Assembly: GCA_046351215.1 (NCBI GenBank)
Contig: JAXLYX010000016.1
Span: 1 to 64,000, forward strand
Reading direction: 5' to 3'
Origin: JAXLYX01 sp046351215
Lineage (GTDB): Bacteria > Myxococcota_A > Polyangia > Polyangiales > Houyiibacteriaceae
DNA length: 64,000 nucleotides
Positions 45,997 through 54,206 of this stretch are shown piece by piece; the first letter of the stretch is position 1; each line of letters starts with the position of its first letter. The position numbers and the translations under genes are program-made. The notes under the pieces are model-generated. The model did no database searches and was not told the origin of the DNA. It worked only from the letters and a program-made list of their open reading frames with translations.

Positions 45997-46181
45997 GAAC
46001 GTTCCATCATGTCGGACGGAATCGGGATGCCCAAGGGGATCGAGAGCGCGTGACGAATTCTCCATCACGAAGCGACGATCGGCGCACGAAGAAGATTACG
46101 TGCGACATCGCCTCACGTCGGTGGTGGCCGTGCGGGCCGAGGGGCGACGATTCCCACCCACGACGGCCGGCGACTCGCGCG

Positions 46182-46985
46182 TCAGCTCCGCGGATCCCCG
46201 TTCCGTGCTTCGTCGAGCCCCCGAAGGAACGCGTCGCAACGGTCGAGCAGACGTCGTTCCGGGTCCGCGGCGACGAACCGGGCCGCTGCCAACCACCGAG
46301 AGAACCAGGGGGCGCCGGGTTGGAGCACCGTTTGCTGGAACCGTCGAATCTCGGAGAGGTGGGTCGGACCGGCGATTCTTCCGAGCCATCGGCCCACGAA
46401 GTACGCCCCTTGGTGATCGAACGCGATAGAGGCAATCGCCTTGTCCTCCCAGCGGATGTCGTCCTGCGGACCGAGCGCGTGTTCGAAGATGGCGTGGAGA
46501 TCCTCGAGGTCGCGTTCTCTTTCCCCGGGGCGGTCGAGGTACGAGACCATCTTCAACAAGGCGATGACCGGAAGCCGTGCCACCGCCACATTCGTTCCGG
46601 ACGAATCGATCGACACGACGTCGGTGTGGTCCAGCGCGAGGTCGAAGCCGATCATGTTGAGGCGTCGACCGTCCTCGAACTCGAGGTAGCCCTCCTCGAG
46701 CACCTCCGGATCCACGGGAAGGATGTCGACGAAGACCGGGTCCTGGCCCCGTGAACGGTAGCGATGGGGAACGTCCCGGTACCGCTCGAACCCCAAGGGC
46801 TGGACGAGCCCGTGCAGCTCCACCACATGGGCAGATAGGACGATGTCCACGTCCTCCGTGCGGCGGCCCATGGGTACGTGGTGGCTCAGCGCCGCGGCAC
46901 CGATCACGACCAGCTTCCTGGAACCCGAGAGGCCCTCGACGAGTCGTGAAAGCACGCTCCGCTGCGACGGTGAAAGGCCCTTCAC
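46182..46985 (-). CDS. AbiEii-like nucleotidyltransferase toxin
   Basis: A 267-aa protein with the nucleotidyltransferase core of AbiEii: VVIGAAALSHHVPMGRRTEDVDIVL contains the conserved Gly-x-x-Ala-Leu...R-x-T-x-D-V-D motif, followed by DPVFVDILPVDPEV as the third acidic strand and LDRPGERERDLEDLHAIFEH. AbiEii enzymes are guanylyl/nucleotidyltransferase toxins in type IV toxin-antitoxin and phage-abortive systems. It starts four bases inside the end of the next gene upstream, so it is coupled. Whether this pair gives phage defence is not known. Its codon use is less extreme in GC than the neighbours. Confidence 0.75.
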   Translation of the reverse strand: MKGLSPSQRSVLSRLVEGLSGSRKLVVIGAAALSHHVPMGRRTEDVDIVLSAHVVELHGLVQPLGFERYRDVPHRYRSRGQDPVFVDILPVDPEVLEEGYLEFEDGRRLNMIGFDLALDHTDVVSIDSSGTNVAVARLPVIALLKMVSYLDRPGERERDLEDLHAIFEHALGPQDDIRWEDKAIASIAFDHQGAYFVGRWLGRIAGPTHLSEIRRFQQTVLQPGAPWFSRWLAAARFVAADPERRLLDRCDAFLRGLDEARNGDPRS

Positions 46986-48040
46986 GTCGACTTCCGGGGG
47001 GGGGCACCGAGGTATTGGTGCCGCAGCTCGGCCGCCGCCTCCGTGGCACGTTCATTCGCCTCGGCGAGCAAGTCCCCGTAGGCGAGGAGGGGATGCACCG
47101 CTCGCGGTGCCGCGCCTTCGAACGCACATGGGCCGATCGATCGACAGATGACGACGGGGCCCGCGGCATCCGGCACGAGGTGAAGCGTGCGGCCGAGGTC
47201 CGGTGGCGGGTCCTGCACGTGGAGGACGGTGGAGCTCCCTCGGTAGTATCCCGTCAGTCGCATCGCGGCTGCCCCGCCTCCGAAGGCCCACGCGAAACGC
47301 TCGCCGAGCGTCGACTCGATCCTTCGCTCGAGCTCGTCGGGATCGTTGTCTCGAGCGCGGTATCGCCCCACGACGAGTCGGGCGCGCACGCCCGTGAGAT
47401 AGCCCTGGACGAAGAGATCGATGGCCTCCGACCACCGAGTCGGGTTCCACTCGTACGTCCGCCCGATCGTCGAAAGGAACTGGCGCCGCACCAGCTCGTG
47501 GCGCAGGTCGCTCGCGGTCTGAGCGCTCACGCCGCCGGCCTGCTTGGCGATCTCGCGGACAGCCGTGCCCACGAGGTGGGGACGCGCGAGAAGCGCGAAG
47601 AGCACGTGGTAGGACGCCTGGCGCAGGGCCCTGTGTTCCTTCGAGGCCTGCCAGTCGCCACGACGACCTTCGATGCGAGCGATGTAGCGACCGTCGATGG
47701 AGACGAAGCAGTTTCCTGCGCGGTCCACGTAGTCGATGCCGGCGGAGGCGAGCTCCTCGGCGACGGATCTTCCGATGGACGGGGCCATCAGCAGCAGATG
47801 GGGAACCCCGTGGCCCAGGGAAATCACGTGGGGCACCAGATCCGTGCTCAAGTGACTCGTTCGGAGCTCGACGAGAAACGTGTGCACCGAATCAGGCGTC
47901 GTCAGCTCGAGGAGCGCGTCGAACCTTCCCCCGCCTCCGATGCCCTCGGAATCGAGAACGCGAACTCTTCGGACGAAGGGCAGCGATTCGAGGTTTCGCA
48001 GATAGGGCTGCAGGGCAGCGTCCGGATCGCGCATGTCCAT
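46982..48040 (-). CDS. AbiEi-like antitoxin/regulator
   Basis: A 352-aa partner of the nucleotidyltransferase. The N-terminal half (about 1-150) has alternating strands (VRRVRVLDSEGIGGGGRFDALLELT, HTFLVELRTSHL), perhaps a nuclease-like fold without obvious catalytic triad, and the middle has a winged-helix-like stretch (REIAKQAGGVSAQTASDLRHELVRR). Such winged-helix proteins with C-terminal domains are the antitoxin and transcriptional repressor in AbiE systems (AbiEi). Start chosen at ATG 48040; 48034 or TTG 48070 are possible. Autoregulation from the direct repeats upstream is predicted. Locus is less GC-rich at its 5' end. Confidence 0.75.
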   Translation of the reverse strand: MDMRDPDAALQPYLRNLESLPFVRRVRVLDSEGIGGGGRFDALLELTTPDSVHTFLVELRTSHLSTDLVPHVISLGHGVPHLLLMAPSIGRSVAEELASAGIDYVDRAGNCFVSIDGRYIARIEGRRGDWQASKEHRALRQASYHVLFALLARPHLVGTAVREIAKQAGGVSAQTASDLRHELVRRQFLSTIGRTYEWNPTRWSEAIDLFVQGYLTGVRARLVVGRYRARDNDPDELERRIESTLGERFAWAFGGGAAAMRLTGYYRGSSTVLHVQDPPPDLGRTLHLVPDAAGPVVICRSIGPCAFEGAAPRAVHPLLAYGDLLAEANERATEAAAELRHQYLGAPPRKST

Positions 48041-48070
48041 TAAAAAACGATGTCCATTAGTAATGGTCAA
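48033..48070 (-). promoter_or_regulatory. Promoter/operator region of the AbiE-like pair
   Basis: Plus-strand direct repeats ATGTCCATTA (48033-48042 and 48050-48059) are 17 bp apart. On the minus strand TTGACC (48070-48065) is a candidate -35 and an AT-rich stretch next to the ATG is the candidate -10. Repeats of this kind may be the regulator's binding sites. Confidence 0.4.
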
Positions 48071-48253
48071 GGGCTTTTGGTGGACACGGCCGGGAGGCAG
48101 GACGGCTCCGCCTCTTCACCCGTCCTTCCCCTCCCCGATCGTCCGATCCCTCCCATCTCCGCGGACCCCCTCGGGAATGCGTCGGGCGGAATCGACGTTC
48201 CCGACTCGATCGCGAGGGATCTCCGCGAGGGGTCGCGACGTAGGAGGATCGGG

Positions 48254-48589
48254 ATGACCGTGGGTGATCGGGCAAGACGACGATCGATCGATCCGAGCGA
48301 CGACGCGCTCTGGATCGGCTGTGTCGCGCGCGCCGGGCGGACCAGCGATCCGGTCCGGGCCGTCGGCTATCTCATGCGATACCTCGAGACCTTCCCGACC
48401 GGGGTCCACAACCGCGAGGTGGCTGAGTCCATCGAAGAGGCCCTCGACCGCCTCCCCGAGGGGCGGACGAAGGCCGAGCTCGGTCGCCGATTCCGGACCC
48501 TCCGGGACGAGTGGATGCCCCCGATCGTGGCCGTCAGCCTCCCCATCGCCCTCGGGGATCGGCCGAGCTGGCTCCCTGGAGAGTCCTGA
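48254..48589 (+). CDS. Unknown 111-aa protein
   Basis: Not recognised. ATG 48254 follows TAGGAGGATCGGG, a strong ribosome site, which decides the start; longer readings back to 48050 would lack one. The protein is highly charged: WIGCVARAGRTSDPVRAVGY, LETFPTGVHNREVAESIEEA, RLPEGRTKAELGRRFRTLR and a Trp near the end. It looks helical and soluble. Convergent with the pseudouridine synthase gene, 34 bp apart. Confidence 0.6.
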   Translation: MTVGDRARRRSIDPSDDALWIGCVARAGRTSDPVRAVGYLMRYLETFPTGVHNREVAESIEEALDRLPEGRTKAELGRRFRTLRDEWMPPIVAVSLPIALGDRPSWLPGES

Positions 48590-48622
48590 GATCGATCGCC
48601 GGCTCACCGACAGTGTGGGATG

Positions 48623-49561
48623 TCAGCCCACCGACGGTCGGGCGACGTCTGCGAGATCCTTCGGCAATTCGCTGGCCACCGTGAGGGTCTCGCCGGTCCG
48701 TGGGTGCGCGAACACCAGGCGCGAGGCGTGCAACGCGTGCCGATCGAGCCCCGGCACGCTCGGTCCGCCGTAGCGGAGGTCGCCGAGGAGAGGGTGGCCC
48801 GCCCAGGCGAGGTGCACCCGCACCTGATGGCGACGGGCGCTGCGGGCCCGCACCTCGACCAGGGAGCGAGCCCCCTCGAGAGGGCTCACGGTGATCACCT
48901 CGGTACGGGCGGGCAGGGCCCGCAGCCGGATCGCCTGGGACGGATCGTCCACGACACGGACCCGGCTCGGATCGGAGGGGTCGCCGGCGATGGGGAGGTC
49001 GATCACGAGCCCCTCCCGGACCCGCCCCTCGACCAGGGCGAGGTAGCGCTTGTCGATCCGGCCGGCCCGGAGGTCCCGGGTCAGGGCCTCGAAGGCCTGG
49101 GCGTTCCGCGCCGCGATCACGAGCCCCGAGGTCCCGGTGTCGAGCCGATGGACGAGCCCGGGCTCGCGGGGCGAGTGGCCGACCCCCCGCATCTCGGGGT
49201 ACCGGGCGACCAGCGCGCTCGCCACGGTGCCGCGCTCGTCGGCCCGGAGGGGATGGGAGGGGACATGGGGGTCCTTGTCGACCACGACGAGGTCCGCGTC
49301 CTCGAAGACGATCCGCAGCGGGAGGTCGGGATCGGGGAGGGCCTCGAAGCGGCTCGGGGAGGGGAGCTCGTCGAGCGAGACCACGTCGCCCTCGAAGAGG
49401 CGCGTCCCCTTCGCGACGCGCTTTCCGTTCACGCGGACCTTGCCCTCCTCGCAGAGCGCCTTCGCACGGGCACGCCCGAGACCTTCGATGCGATGGACGA
49501 GGAAGACGTCGACGCGTTCGCCGACGTCCTCGGCGGCGACGGGAAAGGAAGTCTCCGGCAC
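48623..49561 (-). CDS. RluA-family rRNA/tRNA pseudouridine synthase
   Basis: A 312-aa enzyme: an N-terminal S4 RNA-binding domain (RVDVFLVHRIEGLGRARAKALCEEGKVRVNG, about 14-44) and a catalytic domain with VVVDKDPHVPSHP, the catalytic HRLDTGTSGLVIAAR and the ending RRHQVRVHLAWAGHPLLGD. The order S4 then catalytic fits RluC/RluD-type enzymes that modify 23S rRNA; which uridine is not predictable. GTG start at 49561, with TAGCTC 6 nt upstream, short of a clear ribosome site. Divergent from dnaJ. Confidence 0.9.
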   Translation of the reverse strand: MPETSFPVAAEDVGERVDVFLVHRIEGLGRARAKALCEEGKVRVNGKRVAKGTRLFEGDVVSLDELPSPSRFEALPDPDLPLRIVFEDADLVVVDKDPHVPSHPLRADERGTVASALVARYPEMRGVGHSPREPGLVHRLDTGTSGLVIAARNAQAFEALTRDLRAGRIDKRYLALVEGRVREGLVIDLPIAGDPSDPSRVRVVDDPSQAIRLRALPARTEVITVSPLEGARSLVEVRARSARRHQVRVHLAWAGHPLLGDLRYGGPSVPGLDRHALHASRLVFAHPRTGETLTVASELPKDLADVARPSVG

Positions 49562-49677
49562 GCCCGTGAGCTACCAGCGAAGGGACCTCCGCACAACGGG
49601 GGATTCCGAGGGGAAGGGTTCGGCTGCGAAAGCCGTCGCGGAACGGCCCCGGTCGTTGCGCCCCCACCCCGGCCGCC

Positions 49678-49683
49678 TAGAAT
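49678..49683 (+). promoter_or_regulatory. -10-like TAGAAT of dnaJ
   Basis: TAGAAT is 9 nt before the dnaJ GTG start, with no ribosome site between. Confidence 0.4.
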
Positions 49684-49692
49684 GGCCCGACC

Positions 49693-50790
49693 GTGCCTCC
49701 TCGGAAACGCGACTACTACGAAGTGCTCGGGGTCGAACGGACCGCGCAGCCCGACGAATTGAAGAAGGCGTATCGCAAGCTCGCGATGCAGTTCCACCCG
49801 GATCGCAATCCGGACGACGCGAGCGCGGAGGACAAGTTCAAGGAAGCGACCGAGGCCTACTCGGTGCTCTCCGACCCCGAGAAGCGTCGTCGCTACGATC
49901 GCATGGGCCATCAGGCGTTCGAAACGCCGGGCACGGGCTTCGAGCCGGCCGACTTCAGCGCGGTCGCCGACATCCTCGAGGGCCTCTTCGGCGAGGTCTT
50001 CGGAGGGCGCAAGCGCAAGGGTCGCGCCGGACGCGACGTGCAGTACGACCTCTCGATCGGCTTCGTCGAGGCCGCCCTCGGCGTCGAGAAGGCGATCACG
50101 GTCGAGCGTCCCGCGCCCTGCGAGACCTGCACCGGCAGCGGCGCCGCGCCCGGCACGCGCGTCGAGCCCTGCCACGCCTGCAACGGCAAGGGCGAGGTCC
50201 GGATCCAGCGCGGCTTCTTCGCCGCCACGCGCCCCTGCACCGTCTGCGGCGGTCGGGGCCAGCGCATCGAGACGCCGTGCCGCGACTGCCAGGGCTCGGG
50301 CTCGCGCCCGCGGCCCGAGACGATGACCGTGCGCCTGCCCCCCGGCGTCGAGGACGGCTCGGTGCGCACCGTGCGCGGCGGCGGCGAGATCGCGCCCGGC
50401 GGCACGGGCGATCTCCACATCACGATCCACGTCGAGGAGCATCCGCTCTTCACGCGCGACGGCGCCGACGTGCGCTGCACGGTGCCCGTGAGCTTCCCCC
50501 AGGCCTCGCTCGGCTCGAACGTCGAGATCCCGACGCTCGAGGGCAAGGTCACGATGAAGATCCCGGCGGGCACGCAGTCGGGCAAGCTCTTCCGCCTGCG
50601 TGGGAAGGGCATCCCGCTCTACGGCGGCGCCGGTCGCGGCGACCAGCTCGTCACCGTCGTGGTCGAGGTGCCGACGAAGATCACGCGCCAGCAACGCAAG
50701 CTGATCGAGCAGCTCGCCGAGGAGATGGGCATCGAGACGCAACCGCAGCAGGCGACGTTCCTCGACAAGCTGCGCTCGCTCTTCGAGTAA
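49693..50790 (+). CDS. dnaJ: Class I DnaJ chaperone
   Basis: A 365-aa co-chaperone of DnaK. The J domain (6-70, with HPDRNP) is followed by a short Gly/Phe-poor linker (about 75-105), a zinc-finger region with four repeats CETCTGSG, CHACNGKG, CTVCGGRG, CRDCQGSG (about 137-203), and the substrate-binding domains (GVEDGSVRTVRGGGEIAPGGTGDL, GSNVEIPTLEGKVTMKIPAGTQSG). All features of class I DnaJ are present. A GTG start at 49693. The stop is 3 bp from the SctN-type ATPase gene, so it may head an operon with it, which is unusual: dnaJ is usually next to dnaK or grpE. Confidence 0.95.
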   Translation: MPPRKRDYYEVLGVERTAQPDELKKAYRKLAMQFHPDRNPDDASAEDKFKEATEAYSVLSDPEKRRRYDRMGHQAFETPGTGFEPADFSAVADILEGLFGEVFGGRKRKGRAGRDVQYDLSIGFVEAALGVEKAITVERPAPCETCTGSGAAPGTRVEPCHACNGKGEVRIQRGFFAATRPCTVCGGRGQRIETPCRDCQGSGSRPRPETMTVRLPPGVEDGSVRTVRGGGEIAPGGTGDLHITIHVEEHPLFTRDGADVRCTVPVSFPQASLGSNVEIPTLEGKVTMKIPAGTQSGKLFRLRGKGIPLYGGAGRGDQLVTVVVEVPTKITRQQRKLIEQLAEEMGIETQPQQATFLDKLRSLFE

Positions 50791-50793
50791 CGC

Positions 50794-52095
50794 GTGGCCC
50801 TCGACCTCGACGCCCTGAAGGGCCGCCTCGACGCGGTCTCCGCCGTGCGCACCGAGGGACACGTCACCTCCGTCGTCGGGCTCTCCATCCGCGCGACCGT
50901 GCCGAGCGTCCGCCTCGGCGACGCGGTGCGCATCCATCGACGGGGGAGGGGGCCCTTGCTCGCCGAGGTCGTCGGCTTCGACGAGGACCTCGCCGTCCTG
51001 CTCCCGCTCGAGGATCCCGCGGGCCTCGGCCCCGACGATCGGGTCGAGTCGCTCGGCGCGGCTCCCTCGATCCGCTGTTCTCCCGCGATGGTCGGGCGCG
51101 TCCTCGACGGACTCGGAAGGCCGCTCGACGGCGGACCCGAGCTCGTCGGCGAGCCCGTCCCCCTCGTGCGGAAGCCTCCGCATCCGCTCGCGCGTCGCCG
51201 CATCGACACGCCGCTCCCGCTCGGCGTGCGCGCGCTCGACGCCTTCTGCACCCTCGGCGTCGGCCAGCGCATCGGCCTCTTCGCCGGGAGCGGAGTCGGC
51301 AAGAGCACGCTCCTCGGCCAGATCGCCCGCCAAGCGAAGGCCGACGTGATCGTCGTCGCGCTCGTGGGCGAGCGCGGCCGCGAGGTGCGCGAGTTCCTCG
51401 AGGACTCGCTCGGCGACGAAGGCCGCGCCCGCAGTGTGGTGGTCTGCGCCACGAGCGACGAGCCGGCGCTCGTCCGCCTGAAGAGCGTGCACACGGCCAC
51501 CGCGATCGCGGAGTTCTTCCGGGACCGCGGACAGAGCGTCCTGCTCCTCGTCGACAGCGTCACCCGCTTCGCGCGCGCGGGCCGCGAGGTGGGCCTCTCG
51601 TCGGGCGAAGCGCCCGCGCGGCGCGGCTACCCGCCCAGCGTCTTCGCGGCCCTGCCCGCGCTGCTCGAGCGCGCCGGGAGCTCGGATCGCGGCGCGATCA
51701 CGGCCATCTACACCGTGCTCGTCGAGGGCTCCGATCTCGAGGAGCCGATCGCCGACGAGGTCCGCGGCATCCTCGACGGCCACGTGATCCTCGATCGCTC
51801 CCTCGGTGCGCGCGGGAGGTGGCCCGCCATCGACGTCGTCGGGAGCCTCTCCCGCGTGATGCCCGCCGTCACGACCGACGCGCATCGCAAGGCCGCCGCG
51901 ACCCTCCGCGAGACGATGGCGCTGCTCGAGTCGAAGCGCGACCTCGTGATGCTCGGCGCCTACCAGCGGGGAAGCGACGCCCGCCTCGATCGGGCCCTTT
52001 CGAAGAGCGACGCGATCGAGGCCTTCCTCCGTCAGGCCCCGCACGAGCACGTGGAGCTCGGAGAGAGCGTCGCGGCGCTCGAGAGGCTCGCATGA
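50794..52095 (+). CDS. FliI/SctN-type secretion ATPase, orphan
   Basis: A 433-aa ATPase of the flagellar/type III secretion family, related to F1-beta. The Walker A is AGSGVGKST (164-172), the family string VGERGREVREFLEDSLGDEG follows, then VLLLVDSVTRFARAGREVGLSSGEAPARRGYPPSVFA, and GSLSRVMPAV with YQRGSDARLDRAL. These are hallmark SctN/FliI stretches. The Rho/F1 N-terminal beta-barrel is present. GTG start 3 bp after dnaJ, stop overlapping the next gene. There is no other type III component nearby, so it works with genes elsewhere or in another process. Secretion direction and role are unknown. Confidence 0.9.
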   Translation: MALDLDALKGRLDAVSAVRTEGHVTSVVGLSIRATVPSVRLGDAVRIHRRGRGPLLAEVVGFDEDLAVLLPLEDPAGLGPDDRVESLGAAPSIRCSPAMVGRVLDGLGRPLDGGPELVGEPVPLVRKPPHPLARRRIDTPLPLGVRALDAFCTLGVGQRIGLFAGSGVGKSTLLGQIARQAKADVIVVALVGERGREVREFLEDSLGDEGRARSVVVCATSDEPALVRLKSVHTATAIAEFFRDRGQSVLLLVDSVTRFARAGREVGLSSGEAPARRGYPPSVFAALPALLERAGSSDRGAITAIYTVLVEGSDLEEPIADEVRGILDGHVILDRSLGARGRWPAIDVVGSLSRVMPAVTTDAHRKAAATLRETMALLESKRDLVMLGAYQRGSDARLDRALSKSDAIEAFLRQAPHEHVELGESVAALERLA

Positions 52096-54083
52096 GGCCG
52101 CTCCCCTCCCTCGAGACGCCGCAGCGCATCAAGCTCGCGCACGAGCATGCGCTCGCCCGTCTCTCTCCGCTCGATCCGGAGGAGACCGCGCTCGCGGAGG
52201 AGGTGAAGCGCAAGCTCCTCGAGGATCGTCACCTCGTCGTGCGCCTGCACGGTGACGAGGTCTCGGACTCGCTCCGCACGCTGGTGGGTCTCGCGAGCCT
52301 GCGCCTCGGGCTCGTGCACCACTACCTCGACCCGCTCGAGGTGGGCACGGAGCGGACCGAGGTCGCCACGCGCTTCGTCGCGAAGGTCGCCGAGGCCGAG
52401 GACGCCGAGATCGACGCGCTGCGCCGCGAAGGGCTCGATCCGGACACCGACCTCGATCACCGAACGCTCGTCGCCCTCCATCCGAGCCCGGGCTCGAGGC
52501 CGACGAACGATCCCGCCAGCGACCTCGGCGCGCTCGTGGAGTCCTGGGAGCGGCGGCTCTCCCGGCCCACGACGTCGAAGGCGTGGTGGGCGCAGAAGCG
52601 CACCCAGAACGTCCAGTTCTTCCGCCTGTTCTTCCTCTCGCCCTTCTATCTCGCGCGGAGGAACCGCATAAACGCGCTCCTGCCCGCGAGCGTGCGCGCG
52701 AACGAGACGATGCGCGAGACCTTCTCGGCGCTCGAGCAGCTCGCGCCGATCCTCGACAACTTCGTCTTCGACCGGGGCATCCGGGCGACGTTCCGCGACT
52801 CGACCGCGATCTGCGATCTCTCCTTCCTCTACATGCAGCTCGCGGACGAGCTCGTCGACAACCTCGTGAAGAACGCGGGGCGCGGCGGGGTGGTGGCGCT
52901 GCTCGGTCGCCTCTACGCGCCCTCGCGGCGCGACGCCGTCTTCATCCCCCTCGAGGATCTCGACGACGACGGGCTCCGCTCCATCGGCGTCGACCCGGAG
53001 ACGCCGATCGTGAAGTACGGCATCGACCACGCGGCGATGCTCGTCGTGCTGCGCGAGCTGCACGCGGCGATCCGCCGTCTGCTCGAGGCGGGGCCCGAGG
53101 GAAGGGCGGTGGAGCCCGCGGTCCGCGACTTCTTCCACCACTGCTTCGCCACCTTCCTCGACGAGCTCCACCTGCCGGACGTCGCGCCGGGAGTCCCGCT
53201 CGACCGCCTGCCGCTCGCAGACGTCGCCTGGCACTTCTTCCGCAAGAACAACGTCGTGATGACGAAGTGGATCGCGATCCGCGTGCGCCTGCTCGGTCTC
53301 GATCCGCGCGAGCTCTCGGACGTGATCGCGCGCTGGGGCTACGTCCTCGCCAACTTCCAGATCTTCGACGACATGAAGGACCTGGCGGTGGACCTCGGCT
53401 TCCAGCCGAGCTACGCGCTCGAGATCGCGTGGCACCGTTTCCCCTCGGAGTACGCCTGGCTCGCGAACGTGTACGGCGTGCGGGAGAAGAGCGTCGACCG
53501 CAACGACGTCCCCCTGCTGAACGTCCGGATGGCGCGGACGATCCTCGAGTGCATGCGCCTCAGCAAGCTGATCGCGTTCGCCCACTTCGAGTGGTTCACC
53601 TTCTACGTCTGGGACTATCGTTGGAGGCGCAACTGGTTGCTCCGGGCGCGCTCCTTCCACCTCCCACCGCCGCGGGACGTGCCCGTCGAGGAAGGTGCCC
53701 TCGCCGAGTGGAAGGACGCGATCGCGACGGGTCATCCGGCGATCGACGCCGTGTTCCGGCTCGTCGCGGCGACCCGCTCCACGGCCCTCGAGCTCGAGCT
53801 CTCGAACGAGTACCTCGGCTACGTGCTCGACGTGATCGGCTACGACCACGACGGAGCGGTCTACGCGGCGCTCTTCCCGCGGATCCGCACCATCTATCGG
53901 TTCATGAACCTCCGCATGGCGATGCCGTCGTGGGAGAAGGCGGACGTGCTCCGCGCCCTGCTGCGCGCCCATCCCGAGGCGGCCACGCGCGGGCTCGTCG
54001 CGCTCCGGCTCGCCACGGGCGACCTCCGGCTCGCCCATGCGCTCGCCCGACGCATCGGCCTCCCGCTCCCGCGCACGATCTAG
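52092..54083 (+). CDS. Unknown 663-aa helical protein with prenyl-synthase-like Asp motifs
   Basis: Not recognised. Mostly helical, no signal peptide or clear membrane span. Two acidic clusters resemble the Asp-rich metal-diphosphate motifs of class I isoprenoid synthases: DELVD (252-256, within QLADELVDNLV) and FQIFDDMKD (422-430), close to the FQIxDDxxD second motif of trans-prenyltransferases. They are about 170 residues apart, a little longer than the usual 135-140. Other regions (VQFFRLFFLSPFYLARRNRINALLPASVRANE, EWFTFYVWDYRWRRNWLLRARSF) are rich in aromatic residues. ATG overlaps the SctN stop (ATGA). A terpene or prenyl transferase activity is a hypothesis; a structural or regulatory protein is equally open. 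Confidence 0.7.
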   Translation: MRPLPSLETPQRIKLAHEHALARLSPLDPEETALAEEVKRKLLEDRHLVVRLHGDEVSDSLRTLVGLASLRLGLVHHYLDPLEVGTERTEVATRFVAKVAEAEDAEIDALRREGLDPDTDLDHRTLVALHPSPGSRPTNDPASDLGALVESWERRLSRPTTSKAWWAQKRTQNVQFFRLFFLSPFYLARRNRINALLPASVRANETMRETFSALEQLAPILDNFVFDRGIRATFRDSTAICDLSFLYMQLADELVDNLVKNAGRGGVVALLGRLYAPSRRDAVFIPLEDLDDDGLRSIGVDPETPIVKYGIDHAAMLVVLRELHAAIRRLLEAGPEGRAVEPAVRDFFHHCFATFLDELHLPDVAPGVPLDRLPLADVAWHFFRKNNVVMTKWIAIRVRLLGLDPRELSDVIARWGYVLANFQIFDDMKDLAVDLGFQPSYALEIAWHRFPSEYAWLANVYGVREKSVDRNDVPLLNVRMARTILECMRLSKLIAFAHFEWFTFYVWDYRWRRNWLLRARSFHLPPPRDVPVEEGALAEWKDAIATGHPAIDAVFRLVAATRSTALELELSNEYLGYVLDVIGYDHDGAVYAALFPRIRTIYRFMNLRMAMPSWEKADVLRALLRAHPEAATRGLVALRLATGDLRLAHALARRIGLPLPRTI

Positions 54084-54206
54084 TCGCACTCCGGACCACG
54101 TCGCCGTACCGGCCGCACGCCTCTGGCCCCGCGATCCGGGCTCCCTCGGAGGAAGCCGCAGGAGGTAACCTGCGTACACCAAGGGTCGGGCTCTCGGAGG
54201 GCGCAC

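Noticed and set aside
49050..54083. 1677-codon plus-strand frame running through dnaJ and the ATPase
   Set aside because: Only its last 663 codons (52092 onward) look like a real protein; the earlier part is the off-frame shadow of the genes it crosses.
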